Of a stretch of 64,000 bases of DNA, positions 41,197-49,393 are shown piece by piece. The notes below the pieces were generated by a model that had not been told where the DNA came from, did not search any database, and saw only the letters and a list, made by a program, of their open reading frames with translations. The first letter of the stretch is position 1; each line of letters begins with the position of its first letter. The DNA is from CAZCGA01 sp964498075 (lineage in GTDB: Bacteria > Desulfobacterota > Binatia > HRBIN30). The DNA is taken from assembly GCA_964498075.1 (NCBI GenBank), contig CAZCGA010000006.1:1-64000 (forward strand). The letters run 5' to 3'. Position numbers and translations under genes: made by a program.

Positions 41197-41283
41197 TTGC
41201 CTCTCGATCACCACAGCTGGTCCGCGGCGTTCTCAAGATCGGGTCGTGAGGAGACACGTGGCTCACGACCATCGCGTGCGGGA

Positions 41284-41310
41284 CGACCGCCTACGGATTC
41301 GTCGGGACGA
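41284..41310. repeat. 27-bp perfect direct repeat, left copy
   Basis: Identical over 27 bp to 42421-42447, which is the 3' end of the NTF2-like gene. On the minus strand this copy also reads as the same C-terminal peptide (VVPTNP then stop). It is thus a scrap of a second copy of that gene's end. The rest of 41003-41500 holds no gene. Confidence 0.8.
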
Positions 41311-41500
41311 CGGTTTGCTGGCGTCCGACGCACCATATCGGCAGCCGGACACTTCGGCTTCGCCCTGAGAAACCAGATCAGCTCAGGGCTGATGCAGCGG
41401 TTCCCGCCTTCCTTCGAAGGAGGCGCAGCAGAACGCAGACGCGACGCGGCCTTCCAAACCTCACCCGCCCCCCTTCTTTGAGCGGCGCCGACGGCACCGC

Positions 41501-41707
41501 TCACGGCTCAATCGGCCACGGCCGCTCCCACTCACGCATCGCGCGGCGTTGGCGAATGATCGGATAGACGCGCTGCTGCATGTCCAACAGCAGGCGAATT
41601 TTTTCCTTCAGCGGAAGCTGGGCGCATCGGCGGTGCCAGGACGCTTGCGCCGACCACTGCGCAGCAACGAACTCCGGGGACGGACGCGGTCGATGCTCGC
41701 CAGCCAT
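41501..41707 (-). CDS. Small partner of the nucleotidyltransferase gene
   Basis: A 68-residue, charged, helical protein (SPEFVAAQWSAQASWHRRCA, KEKIRLLLDMQQRVYPIIRQ, ending in WERPWPIEP). Its ATG lies 5 nt before the stop of the nucleotidyltransferase gene on the map, i.e. just after it in transcription. Small proteins of this look often accompany AbiEii/MNT-like nucleotidyltransferases, in toxin-antitoxin style. Which partner would be toxic cannot be told from sequence. Confidence 0.6.
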   Translation of the reverse strand: MAGEHRPRPSPEFVAAQWSAQASWHRRCAQLPLKEKIRLLLDMQQRVYPIIRQRRAMREWERPWPIEP

Positions 41708-41711
41708 GGCA

Positions 41712-42221
41712 TCATCCAACGATATGGTGCTTCTGCAGCAGCGCCTGCAGCGCCGCGTCGTCGAGGCACCCCGATTGCCGTAACACCTCGACGCGTTCTC
41801 GCCGCTTCGCCCCGCCCGCCTGCAACCACAGGGCCGCGAGGTACTCCGGCCGCATGACTCGGAACGGAACGCCGTCCAGCTCCTGCACTTGGGCCGTCTC
41901 GATGGCTTCGTCGCCCAGCGCATGCGGCGACACAATGAACTGAATCGGCGTCCCGTGAATGATGACGTGCTCGGCAACCACTTTGAAACCGCGACTCCGG
42001 ACCGCAGCGTACAGCGGCTCGAGGGAGATGATCGGAGAGGTAGCGTGGGGAAGGAAGATGAAGACATCGAGGTCGAAGGTCACGACCGGCTCTGCCCAAA
42101 ACAGCATCGCCATTGCGCCGCCAACGGCATACTGCTCGATGACACCATGTTCCCGGAGCTCATTGAGCACGCGGAAGGCATCAGACAGCTTTGGCACACC
42201 TGGAGAGTGACCCGCACGCAT
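41712..42221 (-). CDS. Nucleotidyltransferase-fold protein (AbiEii/MNT-like)
   Basis: A 169-residue protein of the polymerase-beta-like nucleotidyltransferase fold. The active-site pattern is visible: AVGGAMAMLFW helix start, then VTFDLDVFIFL with the metal-binding DxD, a later strand PIQFIVS and the helix RPEYLAALWLQAGGAKRRE. Such proteins act as toxins or antitoxins that transfer nucleotides to RNA or protein. ATG 42221 and GTG 42197 are both possible starts. With its 68-residue partner it lies exactly between the two 27-bp repeats. Confidence 0.7.
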   Translation of the reverse strand: MRAGHSPGVPKLSDAFRVLNELREHGVIEQYAVGGAMAMLFWAEPVVTFDLDVFIFLPHATSPIISLEPLYAAVRSRGFKVVAEHVIIHGTPIQFIVSPHALGDEAIETAQVQELDGVPFRVMRPEYLAALWLQAGGAKRRERVEVLRQSGCLDDAALQALLQKHHIVG

Positions 42222-42420
42222 CGCGAGGTCAACCCTTCGGCGTCCCCCCACCGCCGCGAAGCCCTCCAGCGACCACCGCTGTTCTCCACGGCGGCGTTAT
42301 CGGAACCTCGCCGACTCGAAGGCGGGCGCGAAGCAGATCCGGGTGACCACCGCGATGCCCAAGCCCGCTACAACCTCACTCTCCAAGGACGGCCACGGTC
42401 ATCACCGCCGGCGGCTTTCG

Positions 42421-42447
42421 CGACCGCCTACGGATTCGTCGGGACGA
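42421..42447. repeat. 27-bp perfect direct repeat, right copy
   Basis: Contains the stop codon and last eight or so codons of the NTF2-like gene. Identical to 41284-41310, 1,137 bp away. The pair brackets the nucleotidyltransferase module. Confidence 0.8.
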
Positions 42448-42937
42448 GCGTTGCCTGGCGCGCGATCAGCCGCCAGTGGCCGTCTTGCTGCGCGTAGACA
42501 TCGGTGTAGCGGCGATTCAGCGTCTTGCCCGCGTTCTTCCCGCTGCCGTTGGGGACGAGCGTCTCCACGCCCATCGCGATTGCGACCTGGCCGTGCACGG
42601 CAACCCGCTCGGTGCGGCGTTCCAATTTCGTCAACTTCAACTGCCCGGATTTCACGAAACCCAGCACCTCGGCGCCGGTGCGGATGTTGTTACTGGAAGC
42701 GGTGACGAGAAGGTCCCGCGCCCAAAGGCGTTCGAGCGCGGCCGTGTCGCCATGGAGCAGCGCCTCGGCTTCCTGCTGCTCGATGGCCCGGATCTCCTTC
42801 TCGATCTGACTGGCGCTGGGCGATACTTTGCTCGGTGGCGCGACGGCCGGCGCTTGCGCCGACGCTCTGGAATGGGCGGCGGCCATCAACATGGTGACGA
42901 CCAACAGCGGAACGAAGGCAGTGGCAGCTCTTGGCAT
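42428..42937 (-). CDS. Secreted NTF2-like (DUF4440/SnoaL-type) protein
   Basis: A 169-residue exported protein. The signal peptide ends at SRASAQA. The mature domain follows the NTF2-like pattern: helix EIRAIEQQEAEALLHGDTAAL, LWARDLLVTASS, then VHGQVAIAMGVETL and YTDVYAQQDGHWRLIARQATLV. Such domains bind small molecules or act as simple hydrolases/isomerases; no specific role is evident. GGGAG lies 8 nt upstream of the ATG. A scrap of a second copy of its 3' end lies at 41284. Confidence 0.8.
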   Translation of the reverse strand: MPRAATAFVPLLVVTMLMAAAHSRASAQAPAVAPPSKVSPSASQIEKEIRAIEQQEAEALLHGDTAALERLWARDLLVTASSNNIRTGAEVLGFVKSGQLKLTKLERRTERVAVHGQVAIAMGVETLVPNGSGKNAGKTLNRRYTDVYAQQDGHWRLIARQATLVPTNP

Positions 42938-43049
42938 TCATCCATCTCCCGTTGCGGAGAGGGATAGCACGCCTTCGCAGCGCATGTAAGAGCACGAGCC
43001 GTAGTGGCGCGGCGGGGCGTTGCACACAAAGTCGGACGGGCTCGACCTG

Positions 43050-43215
43050 CAGCAGCGGACGCGGCGAATGAATTCGCGCGCTACGAGGAGCACCAAGTCG
43101 CCCTCCGGCGACTCCCCACCCAACCCCGAAGAGCATCGGTGGGCGGGGTTGGGAGCCTGCGCAGGCAGGCTTGGCGCCTTTCGTAGCGCGCGGTTTCAAC
43201 CGCTGCGCGGAGACG
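43050..43215. repeat. Palindromic interspersed repeat (REP/BIME-like)
   Basis: In the 307-bp gap between the NTF2-like and thiamine-diphosphate enzyme genes, CGCGCGCTACGA (43075-43086) is perfectly inverted at 43181-43192, with further GC-rich palindromes inside (CCCAACCCC/GGGGTTGGG near 43120 and 43147). The structure would fold into a cruciform of about 120 bp. No coding sequence is supported here. Confidence 0.55.
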
Positions 43216-43244
43216 GCGCAGCGCGCATGCCGGATTCTTCAGGG

Positions 43245-45149
43245 TTAGACTTTCCGACTTCTGACGGCGGCTACCGAATACTTAGGATGCCAAGTGGAAG
43301 CGGCGCCGAGGCCAGTTCTCCCGACCAGGACATCGATGAGGTACGGTTTGCCTTCACGCGTACTCTTTATCGCCCTCTCAATGGCGGGTGCGATCTGACC
43401 CGGCGCACTTATGACCTCTCCTTTGACGCCGAAGCCAGCCGCCACTTTCGCAAAGTCCACATCTGGATCCCCAAGGTAGCAGGTCATCTCCTTGCCAGTC
43501 TGCGCCTGCTTGCCGCCCTGCCTCAGGATTCTGTTGCGCGGACCGTTGTAGCTGCGATTGTTGAAGATGACGACGATGACGGGAACCTCGTAGCGGGCCA
43601 TCGTCCAGAGCGATTCAGCTTGAGCAAACATGAATCCGCCGTCGCCTTGCAACGCAACCACTTGACGGTCAGGCTGCGCGAGCTTCACGCCGATCGCGGC
43701 GCCAATACCCCAGCCGAGCGCTGAACCGGTCGTTTTACCAATCTTGCTTTTCTCTCCCGGTGCGAAGGTAAATTGTTCCAGCCACCTGTCGAAGGCGAGC
43801 TCCAGCACAATGATGCCGTCCTTCTCCAGGCGCTGATTCAATTCACCCGCCACCCGCTCCCAGCTCGACGGATGGTTGTTCCACCTCAATCGAGCTTCCT
43901 TTGCTCGCTGGGCGCGTAGTTTCTCCGTGTATGCTTTGGTCGCCGCAAAGCGAGAGCTGCTAATCTCCTCAAGTCTGGCTTTGGTCGCAACGCTCTGTAT
44001 TGCAGCAATCACATCGCGCGCCGCCTCTTTCACATCGGCAACTATACCCACATCGGTGGGAACGACCCTGCCGATCATGTCGGCGTCGATGCTGACGTGA
44101 ATGACTTTGGCGCGGCTCGGTATCATGCCATCGCGGAACGGCATCTTGGCGCCAAGGTTCACGACCAGATCGATCTTCTCGGGATAGGGCATTGGCCATC
44201 TGTAGTCGCCCAGGAACAGTGGATGGTTGGTAGGAAAGTCATCAAACAGCATCTCTCCTTGAGCCACCGGTATGGACAACCGCTCAGCCAGCTGCACGAT
44301 CTCAGCTTTTCCGCCGGATCGGGTTACCTCGGGGCCGACAATGAGGATTGGACTGGTGGCCTTGATGAGCAATTGTGCGGCGTCCTCTACTGATCCAGGA
44401 TCGGGCTTCACCTTGGGCCTAATCATAAATTTGTCGTGATCAAGAATGGCGGCTTTCACTCGCGTCGCCGATAGCACGTCCTCGGGAAATGCCAGGGTAA
44501 CCGGGCCTTCGGGTGGAGTCGAGGCGATTGTGAATGCCCGACGCGTTATCTCTGGTATTCTCTCCGCCTGTTCAACACTCCATCTCCACCGGGTGAAGCT
44601 GGCCGACGGGCTCAGAAAATCGTCCCATTCCTCGAACGCATCACGACCTCCGAGGAGTCCGGTCGGTTGCCGCTGAGAACCAATGACGATTGGGGTGCGG
44701 TCCTTCCAGGCGTTGTACATGTTATTGAGGGTGTTCGGAAAGCCAACACTGTCGTTGACGGTGAAAGCGACCTTGCCCGAAGCCAGAGCGTAGCCTTGCG
44801 CCATCGAGATCATCTGTCCTTCCTGCGGCGCTTGGATCACCTGTACATCGGGCCGATCAACCAATGCATCGAAAATGGGATAGGTGCTTGAGCTCGTACA
44901 ATTGAAAATGAACCGTACCCCCGCTGCCCGGAGTTGCTCGACCAGCAATTCCCCGCCTGTTCCTTCGATTACGGTTACAGAGGGGGCAGCTCCCGGAGTC
45001 GAGCCCACTGACTCAGCATTCACCAACGGGGTCAGCGAATCCAGAATCGATGTGGCGGCGGCGACGCTGAATCCCCAATTGGCCATGCTGCTGATGAATC
45101 TCCGTCGGGAGAGCCTCTTGTTCAAGTATGCATTCACGAGTTCTCTCAT
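43245..45149 (-). CDS. Tat-exported thiamine-diphosphate-dependent enzyme (acetolactate synthase-like)
   Basis: A 634-residue enzyme. A twin-arginine signal (LSRRRFISSMANWGFS at residues 13-28) precedes an acetolactate synthase/benzoylformate decarboxylase-type three-domain protein. The PYR domain carries the activating Glu in QAPQEGQMISMAQGYA. The PP domain carries the metal/ThDP motif GDGGF with NNRSYN some 27 residues on. This predicts a folded ThDP enzyme sent across the inner membrane, which is rare because these enzymes are nearly always cytosolic. ATG 45149 has GGGAGG 8 nt upstream. The sulfatase gene lies 47 nt upstream on the same strand. The reaction is not predictable. Confidence 0.85.
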   Translation of the reverse strand: MRELVNAYLNKRLSRRRFISSMANWGFSVAAATSILDSLTPLVNAESVGSTPGAAPSVTVIEGTGGELLVEQLRAAGVRFIFNCTSSSTYPIFDALVDRPDVQVIQAPQEGQMISMAQGYALASGKVAFTVNDSVGFPNTLNNMYNAWKDRTPIVIGSQRQPTGLLGGRDAFEEWDDFLSPSASFTRWRWSVEQAERIPEITRRAFTIASTPPEGPVTLAFPEDVLSATRVKAAILDHDKFMIRPKVKPDPGSVEDAAQLLIKATSPILIVGPEVTRSGGKAEIVQLAERLSIPVAQGEMLFDDFPTNHPLFLGDYRWPMPYPEKIDLVVNLGAKMPFRDGMIPSRAKVIHVSIDADMIGRVVPTDVGIVADVKEAARDVIAAIQSVATKARLEEISSSRFAATKAYTEKLRAQRAKEARLRWNNHPSSWERVAGELNQRLEKDGIIVLELAFDRWLEQFTFAPGEKSKIGKTTGSALGWGIGAAIGVKLAQPDRQVVALQGDGGFMFAQAESLWTMARYEVPVIVVIFNNRSYNGPRNRILRQGGKQAQTGKEMTCYLGDPDVDFAKVAAGFGVKGEVISAPGQIAPAIERAIKSTREGKPYLIDVLVGRTGLGAASTWHPKYSVAAVRSRKV

Positions 45150-45195
45150 GATCATGGCCTCCCGTGTGTTGCGCGTTGCTCTGCCTGGACCGGCC

Positions 45196-46980
45196 TCAGC
45201 GCCAGAGATCGCCGCCGCGCTCCCGCGTGAGCTCGGCCTCGAGGACCCTCCCCTCTTCGTCCCGCTCGGAGGCCAGGTTGGTCTGCTCGAACGCGTCGGC
45301 CCGAAGATCGAAGAGGGAGCGCGGCGGCAGCGTGCGCGGATTCGGGCCGCCCGTGCGGATCAGCTTGAATCTCGTTCCCCGCAGTGCCCGCTGGACGCCG
45401 GCCTGGAGATCTGTCTCGCTCAGGGCGTACGGAAGCTGCGGGTCGACCAGGACACCGTCGCGGATCAGCGGCACACCCATCCACTGCTTCGGCGGCGATA
45501 TGCCGGCCACGGCAGCGATCGTCGGTGCCAGGTCGAGCAAGCGCACGAGGGCCGGCTGACGGCTGCCCGCGAGCCGATTCTGCGGCAGCTTCAGGATCAG
45601 CGGTACGTGGATCTGCTCCTCGTACAACGTCAACCCGTGCCAGTAACCCCCGTGCTCGAAGAACTCCTCGCCGTGGTCGGAGACGAGCACGATCAAGGTG
45701 TCGTCGTAGAGCCCGGTGGCTTGCATCCACCGCATGAACTCCCCCAGCTGCGCGTCGGCGTACTCGACGCCGTCTCGGTACGCCTGGCGGAAGGTGTCGC
45801 GCATCGCCGCCGGCGCCCGTTCGTCGTGCAGGATCGCCGGGCCGGTGGTCGAACGCGGGAAATAGGGATCGTGCACGTCCATCAGGTGAACGAAGAGGAA
45901 GATCGGAACGTCCCTCGGCGCGCCTTCCCACTCCTCGCGTGCGAGCCGGAGCACCTCTTCCGCCGTCAGGCGAAGGTCGCCCGGCCGCAACGTCGACCTG
46001 TGCCATGATCGCCACTGCTGGCTGATGAATCGGGGTCCGAGGAGCTCCCTGAGCTCCGAGCCTTCGCGCAGACGGCGGTAGCGGTGGTAGCCGCGAGCGA
46101 AGCCCCACTGGGGTGCAAGTTGGAGGCTGTGGTAGAGGCCGATGCAGTAGTAGCCGGCCTCGGCGAGCGCCTCGGCGAGCAAGACCGCATCGCGGCCGAT
46201 CGAGGTCGCCCAGGAGCGAGCGCCATGGCGATGTGGTGGCAGCGAGGTGAGCTGTGTGGCGACGGACGGCCGCGTCCAGGGCGCCTGCGAGATCGCCTGC
46301 TCGAACACGACTCCGTCGCTGGCGAGGCGGGCGGCCGCCGGCGTCTGCGCGTCTCCGGCACCGTAGACCGACAAGTAGTCGGCGCGCAGCGTGTCGATCA
46401 TCACGTAGAGAATGTGGGGCCGCGGCTGTGCCGTCGGCTGCGCGCGAAAGTCAGTTGTGCCCGCGCGGGGCAGCAGCTGGGCCGCCGCGGCGGCGAGACC
46501 GAGGAGCAGCAGCCAGGCGAGAACACAGCCGCGGAGCCCGATGCCGGACGTCCAACGCCGCAGGAGTCGCGGGAGCCCCAGCCAGCACAACAGCGCGACT
46601 GCAACGCTCGCGCCCAGCCAGGCGACTTGGCGACCTGGGCCGAGAGGGAACTCTTGCAGAACGTCTCGCAGGTAGAGAAAGCGGAAGACGGTCATCAGGA
46701 ACGCCGAGAGCACGATGCCCATGGCGAATCCGAAAACGTCCAGGGAGTCGAAGCGCCGCCGCCGCCAGAGCGCAACCGCCGCCGCGGCAATGCCGACACC
46801 GCCGCCGGCGAGGAGCCCGAGCGCCCCATAGAAGAGCGGACCGAGGAAGAGAATGCCGTACTCGCCACGCCAGTCGCTGCCGAGCCGGATGAGCCAGATG
46901 CTCTCCGCCGCGCCGGCGGCGGCGCCGGCGAGTAGCCCGGCGCCGGCGGCCGGGCTCAGCACCCCAAGCTGTATGGCCAT
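45196..46980 (-). CDS. Membrane-anchored sulfatase-like hydrolase
   Basis: A 594-residue protein. About five hydrophobic helices fill residues 1-170, followed by a periplasmic alkaline-phosphatase-superfamily domain: VMIDTLRADYLSVYG (metal site), then QAPWTRPSVATQLTS at the place of the catalytic nucleophile, VHLMDVHDPYF and LVSDHGEEFFEHGGY (metal site). The nucleophile segment has Thr/Ser and lacks the CxPSR formylglycine motif of true sulfatases, so it may transfer or hydrolyse phosphate-type or phosphoglycerol/phosphoethanolamine groups. It lies divergent from a glycosyltransferase cluster and is probably active on surface glycans or lipids. Confidence 0.85.
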   Translation of the reverse strand: MAIQLGVLSPAAGAGLLAGAAAGAAESIWLIRLGSDWRGEYGILFLGPLFYGALGLLAGGGVGIAAAAVALWRRRRFDSLDVFGFAMGIVLSAFLMTVFRFLYLRDVLQEFPLGPGRQVAWLGASVAVALLCWLGLPRLLRRWTSGIGLRGCVLAWLLLLGLAAAAAQLLPRAGTTDFRAQPTAQPRPHILYVMIDTLRADYLSVYGAGDAQTPAAARLASDGVVFEQAISQAPWTRPSVATQLTSLPPHRHGARSWATSIGRDAVLLAEALAEAGYYCIGLYHSLQLAPQWGFARGYHRYRRLREGSELRELLGPRFISQQWRSWHRSTLRPGDLRLTAEEVLRLAREEWEGAPRDVPIFLFVHLMDVHDPYFPRSTTGPAILHDERAPAAMRDTFRQAYRDGVEYADAQLGEFMRWMQATGLYDDTLIVLVSDHGEEFFEHGGYWHGLTLYEEQIHVPLILKLPQNRLAGSRQPALVRLLDLAPTIAAVAGISPPKQWMGVPLIRDGVLVDPQLPYALSETDLQAGVQRALRGTRFKLIRTGGPNPRTLPPRSLFDLRADAFEQTNLASERDEEGRVLEAELTRERGGDLWR

Positions 46981-47162
46981 TGCGGCAAGGATATACTTGC
47001 CAGGCCCGCGAAAATCGACCCTCCTCGAGGGCCGGACGCCCGGCGGTGGCCGATCCTGGAGGGCCTCGATCTAGGACGGCGTACGTACTATTGGATCGAG
47101 GTGGCCGACGATATGTCCGGCATCCACTCCGTTCGCCAGCGCCTCATCTCGAAAGGGTACTC

Positions 47163-48182
47163 GTGAATCCGCACTGGCCGCCGACCTTCAATGTCCTCTA
47201 CGTGCCCGGTACGGTGCATACCCTCTTCGACTTCGCGCGCTCGCTCGCCGAGCACTCCCCGTATCGGTTCCGGCTCGTGTCCCATGCCTGCACCGCTGCG
47301 GAGGAAGCGTTCCTCGCGGAGCAGGCCTCAAGACATCCTCGGCTCGAGTTCGCCTCGCTCGAAAGCAAGACGATCCTTCTGCACGGCGAAGCTCTGCAGC
47401 GGCTCTTCAGAAACGACAGCGCAGACTACTTCGCCTGCATCGACTCCGACATCTTCGCCCGGGGCCCCTTTCTGACCGCGGCGCAATCGTTGCTCGCGGA
47501 GCACGTGGCGCTGTTCTCAGGGCTGCCGATCTGGCAGGCGCCGGAAGAGCGGGTGATGCCCGGGCACTTTGCCTTCATGAGTGGCCGATTCAGCCAGACG
47601 GACGACGGCCGGTGCCTGGGCGTGAGCTACTGTGCGATGTATCGGCGCGCCGAGCTCGAGATGGTCATGGGCCGCACCGGCGTGACGTTTCATAGCCGCC
47701 AATGGTCGGAGCTGTCACGCGAGCAGAGGGCGCTGCTCTCAAAGATGAAGCTCGCGAAGCGACGGTACGACACGATCAAACTGGTGAACCTCATGCTCGC
47801 GCAATCGGGCTTCTCTTTGGTGCTGTGTCCCGAGCCCAATCTGATGCACGTCGGCGGACTGTCGAGCGTCTCGGTGCAGCCGTCCCGCATGACGGGCCGA
47901 ATCATCGGTCGTATTCGCGAGATCGTCCAGTCGAACTGGCCGGGTGCGGTGCCCCGCAGGAGCGCGTTCGAGCGTGCAACGGCCCTGAGTGCCTTCAGTC
48001 GCCGCCGGCTGGTGGAAGACTATTTCCAGCACCTGTTGGCCGGCGGTCCGGCCGACGGAGGGCCCGCACCGTTGTTCCCAGCGAGCCTGCGGCCGCAGCT
48101 TGTGGAGATGGGCCACGAGCTCCTAGCCTTGCGCCGGCGTTACGACCCGGATGATGGTGCATCGCGTCCGGGTGGCGCATAG
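47163..48182 (+). CDS. GT-A-type glycosyltransferase-like protein
   Basis: A 339-residue cytosolic protein. An N-terminal Rossmann-like half (FNVLYVPGTVHTLFDFARSL) leads to the DxD motif YFACIDSDIFARGPF used by GT-A enzymes to bind a nucleotide-sugar and metal. Later GHFAFMSGRF and LVLCPEPNLMHVGG fit the acceptor side. Length is typical. GTG 47163 has AAGGG 5 nt upstream; the earlier part of the frame is non-coding. Likely adds a sugar to a surface glycan with the neighbouring GT2 enzyme. Confidence 0.7.
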   Translation: MNPHWPPTFNVLYVPGTVHTLFDFARSLAEHSPYRFRLVSHACTAAEEAFLAEQASRHPRLEFASLESKTILLHGEALQRLFRNDSADYFACIDSDIFARGPFLTAAQSLLAEHVALFSGLPIWQAPEERVMPGHFAFMSGRFSQTDDGRCLGVSYCAMYRRAELEMVMGRTGVTFHSRQWSELSREQRALLSKMKLAKRRYDTIKLVNLMLAQSGFSLVLCPEPNLMHVGGLSSVSVQPSRMTGRIIGRIREIVQSNWPGAVPRRSAFERATALSAFSRRRLVEDYFQHLLAGGPADGGPAPLFPASLRPQLVEMGHELLALRRRYDPDDGASRPGGA

Positions 48183-48194
48183 GCCTTATTGGAA

Positions 48195-48375
48195 CGAAAC
48201 TACATCCTGTACGCCGAAGGCGTTTCGCACCGTAGCCCAGGGTTGCCGCGTCTTTTCAGCGGCTACCCTGGGCGGGTGGAGTGCGTATTCGCAGCCGCCT
48301 CCGCCCGGGGTAGCCAAAGGAAGGCAACCCCGGGCTATGTTGCAGAACACCTTCGGTGTACGGAGCGCAACCTGA
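48195..48375. repeat. Composite palindromic repeat between the glycosyltransferase genes
   Basis: Nested inverted repeats. The outer arms are GTACGCCGAAGGCGTT (about 48208) and the inverted AACACCTTCGGTGTAC (about 48346). Inside are two hairpins built on TAGCCCAGGG/CCCTGGGC and CCCGGGGTAGCC/GGCAACCCCGGG. It resembles interspersed repeats known from other uncultured and planctomycete-like genomes. It lies in a 260-bp gap with no gene. Confidence 0.6.
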
Positions 48376-48444
48376 GACAGGACCCGCGCGTCGATCGGTC
48401 CGCCGCTTCGTCGTCCTCCCGCGCCGTGATATGGGTCCGGGGCC

Positions 48445-49383
48445 ATGGGTGGCACCGGACCGGCCGTCAGTGTGGTAGTCGTGTCGGACTACGGGGGGCA
48501 GAGCACCGCGGACTGGGACTATCTGCGCGATACGCTGCGCGCGCTGAAGCGACAGACGTTCCCCGAGAGCATCGCGGTGATCCTCGTCGACGCGACACCG
48601 GTCGGGCAGCACATGCCGGCGGACCTGATGGGTATCGTGCCCTCCCTGCGCGTGATCGGAGGGCCCACGGAGACGACCGGGGAACTCTTGAACGCTGCGG
48701 TGCGCGCGGCATCGGCGAAACTGGTGGCGCTGCTCGACGCTGACTGCGTGCCGGGCGCCGGCTGGCTGTGCGCCGCCGTCGAGGCGATGCGAGTGCATCC
48801 CGACGCCGCGGCCGTGAGCGGCCTCACGGTCTACCCGGACCATGGTTTCATCTACCGAGCGCTCGGCACGCTGTCGCGCTCCTTCGTCGACCCGGGTCGG
48901 GCGGGGGGCACGCGCTTCATCACCAGCAACAACGCGATCCTGCGGCGCGACGTTCTGCTCTCCCACCCCCTTCGGGCGCTCAACCGACGCATGGCGGCGC
49001 GCCTGCAGACCGAGGCGATCCAGCTTGCGGGCGGCACCCTCTACTTCGAGCCGGGCATGCGGGTCACACACCGCTTCGAGGGCTGGCCGATGGAGCGCCG
49101 CATCCGACGCCGCGTTGGCTACCGCGTGATCCGGGTCCGGCAGCTCGATCCGCGGACACCGCACGCCTGGATGCTCCGCCTCGGCATCTTCTCTATCCCG
49201 CTCATCCTCGCCGCCCGCACCCTCGACAGTTGCTGGGATTGCGTGCGCGCCGGACGGCACTACGGGCTGCGCTGGTTCGAGCTGCCGGCGGCATTCGCGA
49301 TCGCCGCCGCCGTGCACCTGCTCGAGATCGGCGGCATGGTCGCCGCATTCGCTGAGGGGCGAGCTGCGGCTGCCGGAACGTGA
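48445..49383 (+). CDS. Family 2 glycosyltransferase
   Basis: A 312-residue inner-membrane-associated enzyme. The GT2 fold is clear from VSVVVVSDYGG at the start, LVALLDADCVPGAGWL with the DxD, TSNNAILRRDV in the acceptor region and a C-terminal hydrophobic part (WMLRLGIFSIPLILAARTL and FAIAAAVHLLEI) for membrane attachment. It transfers a sugar to a lipid-linked or polysaccharide acceptor. The next gene, a sulfotransferase, begins 10 nt after its stop, so the two are likely coupled. Confidence 0.85.
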   Translation: MGGTGPAVSVVVVSDYGGQSTADWDYLRDTLRALKRQTFPESIAVILVDATPVGQHMPADLMGIVPSLRVIGGPTETTGELLNAAVRAASAKLVALLDADCVPGAGWLCAAVEAMRVHPDAAAVSGLTVYPDHGFIYRALGTLSRSFVDPGRAGGTRFITSNNAILRRDVLLSHPLRALNRRMAARLQTEAIQLAGGTLYFEPGMRVTHRFEGWPMERRIRRRVGYRVIRVRQLDPRTPHAWMLRLGIFSIPLILAARTLDSCWDCVRAGRHYGLRWFELPAAFAIAAAVHLLEIGGMVAAFAEGRAAAAGT

Positions 49384-49393
49384 CGCCAGACTC

